From the NCBI GenBank assembly GCA_024637035.1, contig JAGXFW010000004.1, forward strand, positions 124,001 through 188,000: a DNA stretch of 64,000 bases, read 5' to 3'. The notes beneath the pieces were generated by a model, which was not told where the DNA came from, did not search any database, and saw only the letters and a program-made list of their open reading frames with translations. The position numbers and the translations under genes are program-made. Below, piece after piece: positions 35,816 to 44,483 of this stretch (positions are counted from its first letter, which is position 1; every line of letters begins with the position of its first letter). This DNA comes from Actinomycetes bacterium. Lineage in GTDB: Bacteria > Actinomycetota > Thermoleophilia > RBG-16-64-13.

Positions 35816-36780
35816 GCGGGGCGAGCCCTCTCGGCCGGAGGTCTCGGTGGCAGTGCGAGAAGTCGGCGCGGGTTCTCCACGGTAATGGCTCGGATGTGGT
35901 CCTCGGTGGCGCCGCCGTCGAGTAGTTGGGGGATCACCCGTTCCTGCACATAGGAGTAGCCGGCGCCTCCGAATCGCTTCAGGTTGACGACCCCGCACAC
36001 ATCCTGCGACAGCAAGATTTGCGAGGCGTGCCCGCGGCGGAGCAGCTCCTGGATGAACCCCAACACCATGCTCTCGAGGCCTCGGGTGTACGGGTCGGGG
36101 TGCCCGAACGCGTCGAATGCGACGGTGGCGCCGCGGTCGATGATGGTCTGGCAGTAGTCCAGGTCGGCGATCCAATCGCAGTGGCCGATGATCACTCGGT
36201 GCGGGTCGGCGCCTTCGGCCACGAAGAGGTCGAGCTGATCGAGACCCGCCCGCGGCCCGATCACCGAGTGCGTGGTGATGGCGGCGCCGGTACGGGCCTG
36301 GGCGCGCCCGGCGGCGCGGCACACCCGCTCCTCTTGAGCCGACACCCACGACTTGTCCGCCCCGATCTCACCGATGATGCCGGCGCGGATGCCGGTGTCG
36401 TCGATGCCCACCTCGATCTCGCGCACCATCTCGTCGGCGATGGAGTCCACGGTGCGACGGTCGATGCGCGCCTCGGGCGGGTAGTAGGGTTCCCGGTAGA
36501 AGCCGGTGCCGGCGACGATGTGCAGGCCGGTGCGTCGAGCGACCTCGGCTACGCGCAGGACGTCGCGACCGATGCCCGGGAGCGTCACGTCGACGAGGCA
36601 GCTCCCGCCCCGCGCGGTGAACTCACCCAACTCCTCCACCAGGATGTCCTCGTTGTCGATCTGCCCGGCGTAGTCGTAGCGCCCGGGGATGAGGCTGAGC
36701 TGCGCGTAGACGTGCTCGTGCGGGAGCGTGAAGCCGATCTCGGAGGCAGGTACGGGCCCGAGTACGGTCTGCACGACCAT
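35812..36780 (-). CDS. Phosphotriesterase-family amidohydrolase
   Basis: The protein (about 322 residues) has the HxH metal motif in TLPHEHVYAQLS, a conserved GIIGEIGADK with the bridging acid, HSVIGPRAG, IIGHCDW and LLSQDV containing the last Asp ligand. This is the PTE-like branch of the amidohydrolase superfamily, whose members include lactonases and hydrolases of unknown substrate. It overlaps the sensor gene end by 4 bases (convergent). A GTG 11 codons upstream (36813) is an alternative start and would overlap the adenosine-deaminase-like gene. The two are likely co-transcribed. Confidence 0.85.
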   Translation of the reverse strand: MVVQTVLGPVPASEIGFTLPHEHVYAQLSLIPGRYDYAGQIDNEDILVEELGEFTARGGSCLVDVTLPGIGRDVLRVAEVARRTGLHIVAGTGFYREPYYPPEARIDRRTVDSIADEMVREIEVGIDDTGIRAGIIGEIGADKSWVSAQEERVCRAAGRAQARTGAAITTHSVIGPRAGLDQLDLFVAEGADPHRVIIGHCDWIADLDYCQTIIDRGATVAFDAFGHPDPYTRGLESMVLGFIQELLRRGHASQILLSQDVCGVVNLKRFGGAGYSYVQERVIPQLLDGGATEDHIRAITVENPRRLLALPPRPPAERARPA

Positions 36781-36802
36781 CTCGGCCTCGGTGCTGCCTG
36801 GG

Positions 36803-37816
36803 TCAGCGCCCACTGGCTCGTCGTCCCGTTCTGTCGAGCAGAGCGAGGCGCTCGTCCTGCGTGAGGAAGCATACGGCCAGCGAATTCAGCTGCGCCTGCC
36901 TGATCTGCTCGGGCGTGAGCCCGGCGGCCGGTGCCGCCACCTCGTATTCGTGAGGCAGCTCGATCCCGCTGATGCCCGGATCGTCGGTGTTGATGGTGGC
37001 CAACACCCCGGCTTCGAGGAAGCGCCGCAGCGGGTGGGCGGCGTAGCTGGGGACGGTGCTTGTCTGCACGTTGCTCGTGAGGCAGGATTCGATGCCGATG
37101 CCGTTCTCCACCAGGTATTCCACCAGCGCGGGATCCTCGATCGCGCGGACTCCGTGACCGATCCGCTCGGCACCCAGTTCCTCGATCGCCTGCCAGACGC
37201 TCTCCGGGCCCGCCGCCTCTCCGGCGTGAACCGTGACGTGCAGGCCTGCGTCGCGGACGCGCCGGAAGTGCTTTGCGAAGAGCGGGGCGGGGAAGCGGTT
37301 CTCGTCTCCGGCCAGGTCGATGCCCGTGAGGGCACCCTGGTGGGCGAGCAGCGCCTCGAGTTCCACGAGCCCTGTCTCCGGGCCATAGGTGCGGCTGATG
37401 ATGCCGATCAGACGTATCTCGACCCCCGTGTCGCGGCTGCCGGCCGCCACCCCGTCGGCGACCGCCTCCACCACCGCAGCCGGGTCAAGCCCGTGAGTCT
37501 CAGCCATGAACCACGGGCTGAAGCGGAGCTCCGCGTAGTCGATGCCGGCGGCCAGGGCGTCCTCGACGTTCTCGTAGGCGATGCGCCGGCAGGCGTCGAG
37601 GTCTACGAGCACCGACATGGGCAGGGCGAACTTGGCAAGGAAGTCCATGAGCCCGGGCTGCGGCTCCGTCACTCGCACGTGTGGCGCGAGACCGGCGGCG
37701 TCCGTCGCGGGCAACTCGATACCGTGCATGGCGGCCAGCTCGATGACGGTCTCGAGGCGCACGTTCCCGTCGAGATGGCGGTGCAGATCGATGAGCGGGA
37801 GTGATGTGTCGATCAT
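36803..37816 (-). CDS. Adenosine deaminase-family protein
   Basis: The 337-residue protein has the ADA metal-binding motif [19 protein letters not shown], the catalytic [16 protein letters not shown] and the terminal [11 protein letters not shown] with two Asp residues. It probably deaminates adenosine or a related nucleoside, feeding purine salvage. The ATG at 37816 is preferred over one six codons upstream. The gene is upstream of the PTE-like gene. Confidence 0.88.
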   Translation of the reverse strand: MIDTSLPLIDLHRHLDGNVRLETVIELAAMHGIELPATDAAGLAPHVRVTEPQPGLMDFLAKFALPMSVLVDLDACRRIAYENVEDALAAGIDYAELRFSPWFMAETHGLDPAAVVEAVADGVAAGSRDTGVEIRLIGIISRTYGPETGLVELEALLAHQGALTGIDLAGDENRFPAPLFAKHFRRVRDAGLHVTVHAGEAAGPESVWQAIEELGAERIGHGVRAIEDPALVEYLVENGIGIESCLTSNVQTSTVPSYAAHPLRRFLEAGVLATINTDDPGISGIELPHEYEVAAPAAGLTPEQIRQAQLNSLAVCFLTQDERLALLDRTGRRASGR

Positions 37817-37888
37817 GCGTCGAGCATACCGCAACAGCGCGGCGCGGGCACGCGTCCGCGCGGTGCAGGAGGGCGATGGCCGTCGACG

Positions 37889-38284
37889 TCAACCTCGCTG
37901 CTGGATGAGCGTGTATTCGTTCACGGCCGCGAACAGCAACCAGCTGGCCAAGAGCGGCAGTAGGAGAAGTCCCACCGCTTCCCGGTAGCGACGCGTCAAG
38001 GCGAAGGCCGCGGCGAAGAGCGGATACAAGCCGAAGAGGGCGACATCCGCGCCCGCGCTCCCCGCCCTCAGCGGCCAACTGTAGATGGTGATGATGGTCC
38101 GGAGTGCGAAGACCACCACACCCCCTACCACAGGTATGCTCTCGTAGTGGCGAGGATCGGCGAAGTTCAGGCCCATTGGGGAGTTCAGGTACGCCAGCGC
38201 GATGGGCGTGCCGAGGGCGGCGACCAGCAACGCGAGGTCGAAAGCGATCCTGCGCGGGCTGGCCGGATTACTGGTTTCGGACAC
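37889..38284 (-). CDS. Four-helix membrane protein of unknown function
   Basis: The 131-residue protein has four predicted membrane helices (about 13-33, 50-68, 80-96, 104-124) and short loops. The sequence NSPMGLNFADPRHYESIPVVGG is a non-membrane loop. No family is recognised. It stands alone between the ADA-like gene and the HicAB module. Confidence 0.6.
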   Translation of the reverse strand: MSETSNPASPRRIAFDLALLVAALGTPIALAYLNSPMGLNFADPRHYESIPVVGGVVVFALRTIITIYSWPLRAGSAGADVALFGLYPLFAAAFALTRRYREAVGLLLLPLLASWLLFAAVNEYTLIQQRG

Positions 38285-38365
38285 GTGGTCCCCCTCGCCT
38301 TTCTCGGTGGTGGTCAGTCACAACCCCAGAATAGACGCCGTGGATGTCGTGTCAACGTGGCTGGA

Positions 38366-38611
38366 TTAGCGATCGAACAGGAGCCTGACGAGTTCTTCTC
38401 GCTCGAGACCATGGTGCCGCGACACGTCCGCCAGAACTGCGGCCAAGGTCCCGACGCGCAGCGAACCATGCTTGGGGACTGTGATGTGGTGCTCCCCGCC
38501 TAGACTAGTGCTCAGTCGCATGTGACTCCCCGTCTGGCGCGTGACAACGTAGTCAAGCCCGGTCAGTGCGCGAGCGAACTCCTCACCGGAGACGTCGCGG
38601 GGCAGCCTCAT
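38366..38611 (-). CDS. HicA-type mRNA interferase toxin
   Basis: The 81-residue protein has the double-stranded RNA-binding-like HicA fold: MRLPRDVSGEEFARALTGLDYVV, then RQTGSHMRL with the catalytic His, ITVPKHGSLRVGTLAAVL and a C-terminal helix. HicA cuts mRNA and is blocked by its antitoxin. The start overlaps the antitoxin stop by 4 bases. This intact copy is the best reference for the two halves of a second copy at 47409-47576 and 45257-45366. Confidence 0.85.
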   Translation of the reverse strand: MRLPRDVSGEEFARALTGLDYVVTRQTGSHMRLSTSLGGEHHITVPKHGSLRVGTLAAVLADVSRHHGLEREELVRLLFDR

Positions 38612-38814
38612 ACGGCGATGACTTCTTCTCTGACGAAGTGGAGACGGATGATCTGGGGCTGCTCGGACCCCTCGAAGTGGCACACCACAGCGTCTCGTAC
38701 GGACGCCTCGAGATCGGCAAGCTTGTTCGCTTCAGTGAAGATCGATGCACCGAGCGCTCTTGCCGTGTACCCCCCTTCGGGGGCCTCCTCCACAATGAAG
38801 ATGATCTCGTTCAC
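38608..38814 (-). CDS. HicB-like antitoxin
   Basis: The 68-residue protein starts NEIIFIVEEAPEGGYTARALG and has the short HicB fold without a DNA-binding tail. The GTG at 38814 has GGAGGA 6 bases upstream. It is the first gene of the HicAB pair and a close paralogue of the protein at 47573-47782. Confidence 0.8.
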   Translation of the reverse strand: MNEIIFIVEEAPEGGYTARALGASIFTEANKLADLEASVRDAVVCHFEGSEQPQIIRLHFVREEVIAV

Positions 38815-38860
38815 GCTGGATCCTCCGGCTGTGGCCAAGTGGACGAATCGATTATACCGT

Positions 38861-38965
38861 TCACGATCCTCTTTCGGCCTTCCCCACCAACAACCAGAAC
38901 CCCTCCGCCTCCACCCGCACGGTGTCCCCGTCGCAGATGTCGCTCCGAAGGAGCGTCAAGGCGAT
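38861..38965 (-). pseudogene. clpB 3'-end fragment D
   Basis: Thirty-four codons match the ClpB C-terminus: [22 protein letters not shown] corresponds to the C-terminal end of the intact gene, and a short altered tail (KAERGS) follows. It is in the same orientation as the intact clpB nearly 9 kb away. This is the shortest of the four fragments. The junction sequence AACCCTATTGACTTCCGC lies just beyond it at 38978-38995. Confidence 0.8.
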
Positions 38966-38977
38966 GGTGGTGACGGG

Positions 38978-38995
38978 AACCCTATTGACTTCCGC
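38978..38995. repeat. Junction repeat, copy 1 (short)
   Basis: The 18-base core AACCCTATTGACTTCCGC is shared, with one mismatch, with the longer junction blocks at 43551-43641 and 46265-46355. In each case it lies beside the truncated start of a clpB fragment. Confidence 0.7.
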
Positions 38996-39048
38996 CGGGC
39001 CGAGGTTCATGGTCCGAGGTATCGGGTTCGCCGAGGCGCGCAAGAGGA

Positions 39049-39180
39049 TTGAGCCAGCAGGCGGCCCAAGCAGGCAAGGACCGGGTGATTCCCGTCTACC
39101 TGTCGGATGGATCCACGACCATCGGCGTGTTCATCATCACACACCACAGCGGCACCCTCGTTCTTACACCGTCGGACTAG
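39049..39180 (+). pseudogene. Orphan C-terminal gene fragment
   Basis: This frame from a TTG at 39049 to a TAG at 39180 encodes a coherent stretch (KDRVIPVYLSDGS, then IITHHSGTLVLTPSD) that looks like the end of a real protein. It lacks a start region and no family is recognised. A hairpin with one mismatch (CCGTCGGACT / AGTCCGTCGG) follows at about 39170-39192. Confidence 0.35.
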
Positions 39181-39219
39181 AAGTCCGTCGGGCAATCATC
39201 GCCCGAGGAGGACACAGCC

Positions 39220-39903
39220 ATGAGAGGGAAAGCGCTTATCGTGCCGGCGATCGCGACGCTGGTAGTCGTTGGTGCTGTGATGGGGTTAGTCGCCGCGTCT
39301 CCGGGCGGAGAAGCCATCGGCGGCAGTCGTATCGAGAAGGCGTTCGTCGATGCGCAGGGCAACCCGATAGTGGGGGTGAAGGACTTCGCCGACACGGCGG
39401 AAGGCTGGCCCGAGCAGCACTACTACACCACAGGCCCATTCGTCACTACGGCATCGGAAGCGGACGCTGCGACCATCGGCGCGCTACTACGTAGGAGCGT
39501 GGTCCTCGAATACTCGGCCATGCTCTCGTCGAACAACATGGAATCGCTGGAAGCGATGAAGGCGCAGTACGCTGAGATATACAGCGACGCGAAGGGTGAT
39601 CTCACGAAGCACCTGGGGTTCATTGACGCGAATGCCGCTCTGCTCACAGAGGACGGATACGAACAGAAAGAGCTCAGTCTGACGCGTTTCGAAGTCAAGG
39701 GTATTGACGTGCAGGGAGACCAGGCCACGGCCGTTGTCGAGGAGGAGAGCCTCGGCGTCCGCGCTCGCGTCCGGGACCAACCCACGCCCGATACCCTCAC
39801 TATCAAGAGCGGCCGGCAAATCAAGTTCTACCTTGTGCGGCAGGGGGGTGCGTGGTTGATCCTTGGGGAAAGCTGGGCGTTCTTGCCGGGGATGGGACCC
39901 TGA
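39220..39903 (+). CDS. Exported protein of unknown function
   Basis: The 227-residue protein has an N-terminal signal or anchor (ALIVPAIATLVVVGAVMGLVA) and an extracytoplasmic domain. Its C-terminal half (FEVKGIDVQGDQATAVVEEES ... FYLVRQGGAWLILGE) has an NTF2/Tim44-like pattern of strands. No family is certain. It occupies the same position relative to the next gene that the metzincin-like proteases occupy in the two other cassettes. An AGGAGG lies upstream of the ATG. Confidence 0.6.
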   Translation: MRGKALIVPAIATLVVVGAVMGLVAASPGGEAIGGSRIEKAFVDAQGNPIVGVKDFADTAEGWPEQHYYTTGPFVTTASEADAATIGALLRRSVVLEYSAMLSSNNMESLEAMKAQYAEIYSDAKGDLTKHLGFIDANAALLTEDGYEQKELSLTRFEVKGIDVQGDQATAVVEEESLGVRARVRDQPTPDTLTIKSGRQIKFYLVRQGGAWLILGESWAFLPGMGP

Positions 39904-39933
39904 GGTAGGCTCCCTGAAGGAGGAGGTCGAACC

Positions 39934-40659
39934 ATGCACAAGCTGATCGCTCTAGGTGTGACTCTCGGAGTACTACTCGTTGCCGGTACCTTGTGGGCGG
40001 CCGCTGGACGGAGTTCGGAAGCGACGCCGCAGCAGGCTGACACGAATGCAACGTGGGCGACCGCTGGAGGGGATTCGGAAGCGACGCCGCAGCAGGCCGG
40101 TACGACTACAACGGTGATAAGCGCCGAGGAATTCCCGCCCATATTGGCTACTCCGGGGATGGAGATCGACTACGACCCCTATTTCCTGACCGTTGTCGGG
40201 CAAACGGAGCATTCGGACCTTATCGTCGTCGGCGAGGTTGTTCAGATCGATCCGGCACGTTGGAACAGCCCCGATGGGAAGAGGTGGATTCCCGAAGACA
40301 CGCTGGTGGTTCCCCTGATCTTCCGGACCTTCTGGGTACAACCGACCGAGGTGCTGAAGGGGAGCCCCACCGCCAGCGGGCCGCTTCCCTTCTTCGTGCA
40401 CGGTGGAATCGAGGGGGAGGCGAGTGCGCCCGTGGATGTTGGCGAAACTGTCCTAGTCTTTGGTCGCGAGGCGCCCAAGAACACGGCCACGGATGGCTAT
40501 TGGCCGGAGGGCTACCAAGCTGTCGCCGATGAAAACGGCATCTACCAGCCGGACGAAGACCAGTTCGTCCGCTGGGGCGGCCGGGGCGGTTCGCATTCGG
40601 AATGGGAGATCACCACACTGGATCAGCTGCGCCAGCTGGTGGCCAGCGGGGAGTGGTAG
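39934..40659 (+). CDS. Exported paralogue family P, copy 1
   Basis: The 241-residue protein has a signal segment (LIALGVTLGVLLVAGTLWAA), then a beta-rich domain with SDLIVVGEVVQIDPARWNSPDG, FWVQPTEVLKG and VDVGETVLVFG. Two further copies occur at 44484-45188 and 46801-47442. No described family is recognised. After the signal, a 60-base tandem duplication repeats a 20-residue unit containing SEATPQQA. GGAGGAGG precedes the ATG. It follows the exported protein gene by 30 bases, as one operon. Confidence 0.65.
   Translation: MHKLIALGVTLGVLLVAGTLWAAAGRSSEATPQQADTNATWATAGGDSEATPQQAGTTTTVISAEEFPPILATPGMEIDYDPYFLTVVGQTEHSDLIVVGEVVQIDPARWNSPDGKRWIPEDTLVVPLIFRTFWVQPTEVLKGSPTASGPLPFFVHGGIEGEASAPVDVGETVLVFGREAPKNTATDGYWPEGYQAVADENGIYQPDEDQFVRWGGRGGSHSEWEITTLDQLRQLVASGEW
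39994..40113 (+). repeat. 60-base tandem duplication in family P copy 1
   Basis: Two 60-base units (39994-40053 and 40054-40113) encode 20 residues each, both with SEATPQQA. Copy 2 of the family (44484-45188) has a more diverged duplication at the same place, and copy 3 has a single unit. Confidence 0.8.
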
Positions 40660-40880
40660 CTGGGTGAGGAGGCGGTAGGATCAGCGGACACCGGCAGTGG
40701 CCCGCAGGGTCCTCATCACCCGATGACTCACGTCCGCCCGGTCTGCCTGAGGGTGGCCGGGCACGCACGGCGCCCCTAGTGCGATCGTGGGCGGCCTCTC
40801 GCCGGCGGTGGTAGGATGGTCACCGAGCGGGCGTTCTTCTGCGAACCGCCCCCGGCAGTGAGCCCGAAGACGAGGTTCTC

Positions 40881-41189
40881 GTGTTCATGGACATCAGCGG
40901 AGTTGACATTCCCGAGGAAGCTCTCGCGGATTTCTGTCGTCGGAACCATATCCGACGCTTGGCGCTCTTCGGCTCCATCCTGCGAGCAGACTTCGGCCCC
41001 GAGAGCGACATCGACGTGCTGGTCGACTTCGAACCCGGCACCCGTGTGGGGTTGCGGTTCTTCGCACTTGAGCGGGAACTCTCCGAACTGATCGGGCGGA
41101 AGGTCGATCTCAACACGCCGGGCTTCCTCGGCCGCGCCTTTCGTGACGAGGTGATGGCCTCGGCCATAGTCCAGTATGAAGCAGCCTGA
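40881..41189 (+). CDS. MNT-type nucleotidyltransferase (antitoxin-like)
   Basis: The protein (102 residues from the GTG, 100 from an ATG two codons on) has the minimal nucleotidyltransferase motif [20 protein letters not shown] with both catalytic Asp residues. MNT proteins pair with HEPN toxins and can inactivate them by nucleotidylation. Here the HEPN gene that starts at 41176 is broken off after about 20 codons, so the MNT is orphaned. Confidence 0.8.
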   Translation: MFMDISGVDIPEEALADFCRRNHIRRLALFGSILRADFGPESDIDVLVDFEPGTRVGLRFFALERELSELIGRKVDLNTPGFLGRAFRDEVMASAIVQYEAA

Positions 41190-41250
41190 CGACCGCCGGC
41201 GCCTACAGCACATGCTCGACCATGTGTCTGAGGGTCGCCCGCAGGTAGAC
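41176..41250 (+). pseudogene. HEPN (DUF86) N-terminal remnant
   Basis: The start [20 protein letters not shown] is the usual beginning of a DUF86 HEPN protein and overlaps the upstream MNT stop. After about 20-25 codons the similarity is lost, and the DNA runs into the opposite-strand end of another HEPN remnant. The frame then continues without protein-like content to 41463. Confidence 0.6.
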
Positions 41251-41288
41251 ACTTCGACACCCCGGCAGGCCTCGCCTCTACGAGGCGT

Positions 41289-41557
41289 TCACCCGCCATT
41301 TCCGTCCTCCTTGTCGGCCAGCAGCTTCTTCACTGAGGCACGCAACGGGGGGAGATCGGAGGCCACCGTGTCCCAGACGATGTCCAGATCGATGCCGAAG
41401 TACTGGTGGACGAGGACGTTTCGTATGCCCGCGATCTTCGACCATGGGATCTCGGGGGTCTGAGCAACGATCGATGGTGAACTCCACTCCCCGTGTGCCT
41501 CGCGATAGCTTCGATCGAGTCAAGAATGTCGACGAGCCATTCGACGTCCCGCCTCAC
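41289..41557 (-). pseudogene. HEPN (DUF86) gene with internal deletion and frameshift
   Basis: The first part, from the GTG at 41557, reads RRDVEWLVDILDSIEAIARH. A second part in another frame reads TPEIPWSKIAGIRNVLVHQY and ends at the TGA at 41289. The RNxxxH catalytic motif is therefore retained (RNVLVH), but about 40 central residues are missing and the frame shifts. It overlaps the MNT gene upstream by 4 bases. Confidence 0.7.
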
Positions 41558-41844
41558 AGCGGAGTGGCCTCGCGCAACACGCGGTCTCTGATGCGTTGCT
41601 TGAGTCCGCGCTCACTGACCACGTCCACGTGTCTGCCAAGGAGCCTCTCGAAAGCACTGATGAGACCGGCCTGGTCGAGAAGCGTCGTGCCCGGTTCGAA
41701 ACGCACCAGAAAATCGACGTCCGATTCCGGCCCATCTTCCTCGCGGGCCACCGACCCGAACAAGCGGATGTCTCGCGCCCCATGCTCGGCGGCAACTGCA
41801 CAGATCTCGTCTCTGCGGTTCCGAAGGATATCGAGGGTAGTCAT
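41554..41844 (-). CDS. MNT-type nucleotidyltransferase
   Basis: The 96-residue protein begins TTLDILRNRRDEICAVAAEHG and carries GSVAREEDGPESDVDFLVRF, the minimal nucleotidyltransferase active site. It overlaps the damaged HEPN gene by 4 bases, so this is a second MNT/HEPN module with an inactive toxin gene. Confidence 0.8.
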   Translation of the reverse strand: MTTLDILRNRRDEICAVAAEHGARDIRLFGSVAREEDGPESDVDFLVRFEPGTTLLDQAGLISAFERLLGRHVDVVSERGLKQRIRDRVLREATPL

Positions 41845-41977
41845 TCTCCGCTCCTCCGTGAGCACGATGGCTTGTGGCCGTCTCACCGCGACCAATACCA
41901 TGATAGCGGACCGGCCGGGAACCTCGAAGCCGTGCTGGCCACACTCGCAGCCGGGCCTCGCCTGCCCCCGGGCAGCT

Positions 41978-42163
41978 TCACCTCTTCCCCAGCACGAGCC
42001 CCAACCCTTCTGCCTCCACCCGCACGGTATTCCCGTCGCAGATGTCGTCCACCCGGTTCTTGAAGCCCTCGTAGCCGGAGGGGCGCCGATGAGCCTGGCC
42101 ACCGAGTGCTTCTCCATGAACTCGGCCAGGGCGCGGGTGCGGCGCAGGGCGTTCGCGACCAAC
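41978..42163 (-). pseudogene. clpB 3'-end fragment C, heavily deleted
   Basis: Separate patches of clpB survive in order: [32 protein letters not shown] and [20 protein letters not shown] with a stop. Deletions and a frameshift join them. The DNA beyond the stop (TGCCCCCGGGC and TTCACC) is shared with fragment B, so the repeat extends past the gene end. Same orientation as intact clpB. Confidence 0.8.
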
Positions 42164-42253
42164 TTGGTATAGTGTCGAGAGGCGCTGCGCGACAAGGTAT
42201 ACGTCCGAAGCGGACTGTCGGGAGATCGGCGATGTCGGGCCCGGGGAGGGGAG

Positions 42254-42604
42254 ATGGTCAGTGGCGCGGAGACGAGCCGAGGCGGGTTCGGCGCTGATCC
42301 GGCGCTGCAGGAAGCCGTCCGTCGGTTGGTCGGCGTCTACCATCCGGATTTCATCTACCTTTTCGGTTCCGTCGCCCGCGGCGAAGCGGGCCCCGACAGC
42401 GACTTCGACCTCCTGGTGGTCGTCGCTGACACGGCGCCGGCTCAACTTCGGCGCGCGTGGATAGGCTACGAGGCGCTGTGGGGCCTCGGTGCGCCTGTGG
42501 ACGTCGTGGTATGGATCCGCAGCGAGTTCGATCGGCGACTGCATCTCAAGGCATCTCTGCCCGCGACCGTAGTGCGCGAAGGCGTACTCCTGCATGCCGC
42601 CTGA
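42254..42604 (+). CDS. MNT-type nucleotidyltransferase (MntA-like)
   Basis: The 116-residue protein carries GSVARGEAGPDSDFDLLVV, with the Gly-Ser and two Asp of the minimal nucleotidyltransferase fold. It overlaps the following intact HEPN gene by 11 bases. In such pairs the MNT neutralises the HEPN ribonuclease, in characterised cases by polyadenylation of a tyrosine near the active site. Confidence 0.87.
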   Translation: MVSGAETSRGGFGADPALQEAVRRLVGVYHPDFIYLFGSVARGEAGPDSDFDLLVVVADTAPAQLRRAWIGYEALWGLGAPVDVVVWIRSEFDRRLHLKASLPATVVREGVLLHAA

Positions 42605-43001
42605 TCCCGTGAGAATCGAAGACACGCGCGCATGGCTTGCGCGTGCCGACGCGGATCTGCGCGCGGCCGCGAACGCGGTGTCTGCGGATGAGCCGGTGCT
42701 CGGTGACGCGGTGTTCCACTGTCAGCAGGCTGCAGAGAAGGCGATGAAGGCCTTCCTGACGTGGCACGATGTTCCCTTTCGCAAGACCCACGATCTCGGA
42801 GTTCTCGGTGGGCAGTGTGTCGAACTCGAGCCCGCACTCAGCGATGTGCTGAGGAGAGCGGCTCCCATGACCGAGTACGCCTGGAAGTTCCGCTACCCCG
42901 GGGATGTGTTCGAGCCGCTGATGGGGGAGGTGAATAGCGCCCTCGGCCTTGCGCGCGCGGTCGTTTCAGAGATCAGGTCACGTCTGCCTCTCGATACGTA
43001 G
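42594..43001 (+). CDS. HEPN-domain protein (toxin-like)
   Basis: The 135-residue helical protein has the HEPN signature FHCQQAAEKAMKAFLTWH followed by FRKTHDLGVLG, with the rest of the helical bundle intact. It overlaps the MNT gene. This is the only complete MNT/HEPN pair of the three modules here. Confidence 0.87.
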   Translation: MPPDPVRIEDTRAWLARADADLRAAANAVSADEPVLGDAVFHCQQAAEKAMKAFLTWHDVPFRKTHDLGVLGGQCVELEPALSDVLRRAAPMTEYAWKFRYPGDVFEPLMGEVNSALGLARAVVSEIRSRLPLDT

Positions 43002-43035
43002 ATAAGGCTCACACGCGCGGTGCCCCCGGGCGGCC

Positions 43036-43566
43036 TCACCCCTTCCCCAGCACCAACCCCAACCCTTCCGCCTCCACCCGCACGGTGTCCCCGTCGCAGA
43101 TGTCGCCCCGCAAAAGCGCCAAGGCGATCTTGTCCTGCAGTTCCTTCTGGATGAGGCGCTTCAGCGGTCGCGCCCCATACGCCGGGTCGTAGCCTTGGGC
43201 GGCCAGGTAGTCGAGGGCTTCCTCTGAGAGTTCGAGGCCTATGTCTCGCTCGTCGAGTCGGGCGCGCAGTTGTCCGAGCTGTAGCTCCACGATGGTGCGG
43301 ATGTGTTCCCGCGAGAGCCGGTGGAAGATCACCGTGTCGTCCACCCGATTCAGGAACTCCGGCTTGAAGGTGGACCGCATAGCTTCCATCACCCGGTGGT
43401 TCATGTCGACTTCAGTGAGGTCGGGGTCGAGGATCCACTGGCTGCCGATGTTCGAGGTCATGATCACCACGGCGTTCTTGAAGCTCACCGTGCAGGCGCG
43501 CTCACGCGCGCCCGAGACCACCTCGCGGACGTCGTCGTGGCCGACCACGCGGCTATGTTCGAACAT
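43036..43566 (-). pseudogene. clpB 3'-end fragment B (open but lacking the ATPase core)
   Basis: This open frame of 176 codons begins [19 protein letters not shown], then jumps directly to [19 protein letters not shown] and continues to the ClpB C-terminus. The deletion removes Walker A and Walker B of the second AAA+ domain. The rest is close to intact ClpB. The leader FEHSRVVG is shared with fragment A and is not in intact ClpB. Confidence 0.85.
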
Positions 43567-43641
43567 CGGATAGAATGGGCTGGAAACCTATTGACTTCCG
43601 CGGCGGGGGGGGGGTAGTCTCAAGAATACTGCGGCTACCAG
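43551..43641. repeat. Junction repeat, copy 2
   Basis: About 90 bases are nearly identical to 46265-46355. They include the palindrome GTTCGAAC, GGATAGAATGGGCTGG, CCTATTGACTTCCGCGG and a G-run, then TAGTCTCAA. The block lies between the truncated clpB fragment on one side and the protease gene on the other, in both copies. The 18-base core also occurs at 38978-38995. Confidence 0.85.
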
Positions 43642-43683
43642 TTGCAGTACGTGGGCGGCAACTCCTGCCAAGCGAGGATTGGG

Positions 43684-44468
43684 ATGATCCGGGGCTCGGC
43701 AATTCGAATTGGGGTGCTGAGTCTGATGCTTGCCCTCGGCATAGCGGGGACAGGCTTGGCGACTCCGCCTAGACTCCGCCTAACGACTGGTACTACTCGT
43801 TCATGGGCTACTTCCCCTCGATCGACGAGCACAGGTATTCGAGAGAGAACAACGCCAACGAACCGTATCCGGCCAAATGGTGGCCCGCTCCCGGGTACTC
43901 TACTGCGAGTACCCCGTATCGCCTGCTGGACAGCTTGGACACCAACTTCAAGACCGCGGCTCGTGCAGCGGAGCTCGGATGGGATGATCTATGGGGCAGC
44001 GGTACGCAATGGTTCCACTTCTACGAAGCTCCGACTAACGGCAATGACTTCGATTCCACCATTGGCATGGGCTACACCCTACCCAACGTATTTGGGTTAG
44101 TGTTCGAACATGAAAGCGTCCATCCGTACCTGGGAGGCGTGGACCACAGACACGCGATGCAGAACGGATCAGGTGGATGGTACATGCGGCTGAAGTACGA
44201 CATGTATGAGAACCCCCCCATGTACTGGGGCAATGGTGATGCTGATCACTTGATTGACCGCCAAAGCGTGATCACGCATGAGTTTGGACATGTGATCAAG
44301 CTGTTACACGCCGGTCGCCTCCGCTCAGACGCTGATCCCCAGACGATGTACTACACCAATGACCCTCCGGGCCAGTACCCGCCGTATGTGAACAAGACTG
44401 GAACCTACATGCGTACTCCCAACGGCGACGATAACTTCGCTCTCAAGAAACTGTATCCGGCTCCCTGA
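43684..44468 (+). pseudogene. Exported metzincin-like zinc protease, frameshifted
   Basis: The signal peptide (MIRGSAIRIGVLSLMLALGIAG) and the mature region are in different frames. Removing one copy of an 11-base tandem duplication (GACTCCGCCTA, 43761-43782) restores ...LATPPNDWYYSF. The mature part (from about 43783) has HEFGHVIKLLH, the HExxHxxxxxH zinc site of metzincin/matrixin-type proteases, and ends NGDDNFALKKLYPAP. It looks recently inactivated, or the duplication could be an assembly error. Family P copy 2 starts 15 bases after it. Confidence 0.75.
43761..43782 (+). repeat. 11-base tandem duplication causing a frameshift
   Basis: GACTCCGCCTA occurs twice in a row (43761-43771, 43772-43782). 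The duplication adds 11 bases and breaks the reading frame between the signal peptide and the protease domain. Confidence 0.85.
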
Positions 44469-44483
44469 GGGGGGTGTCTGACG

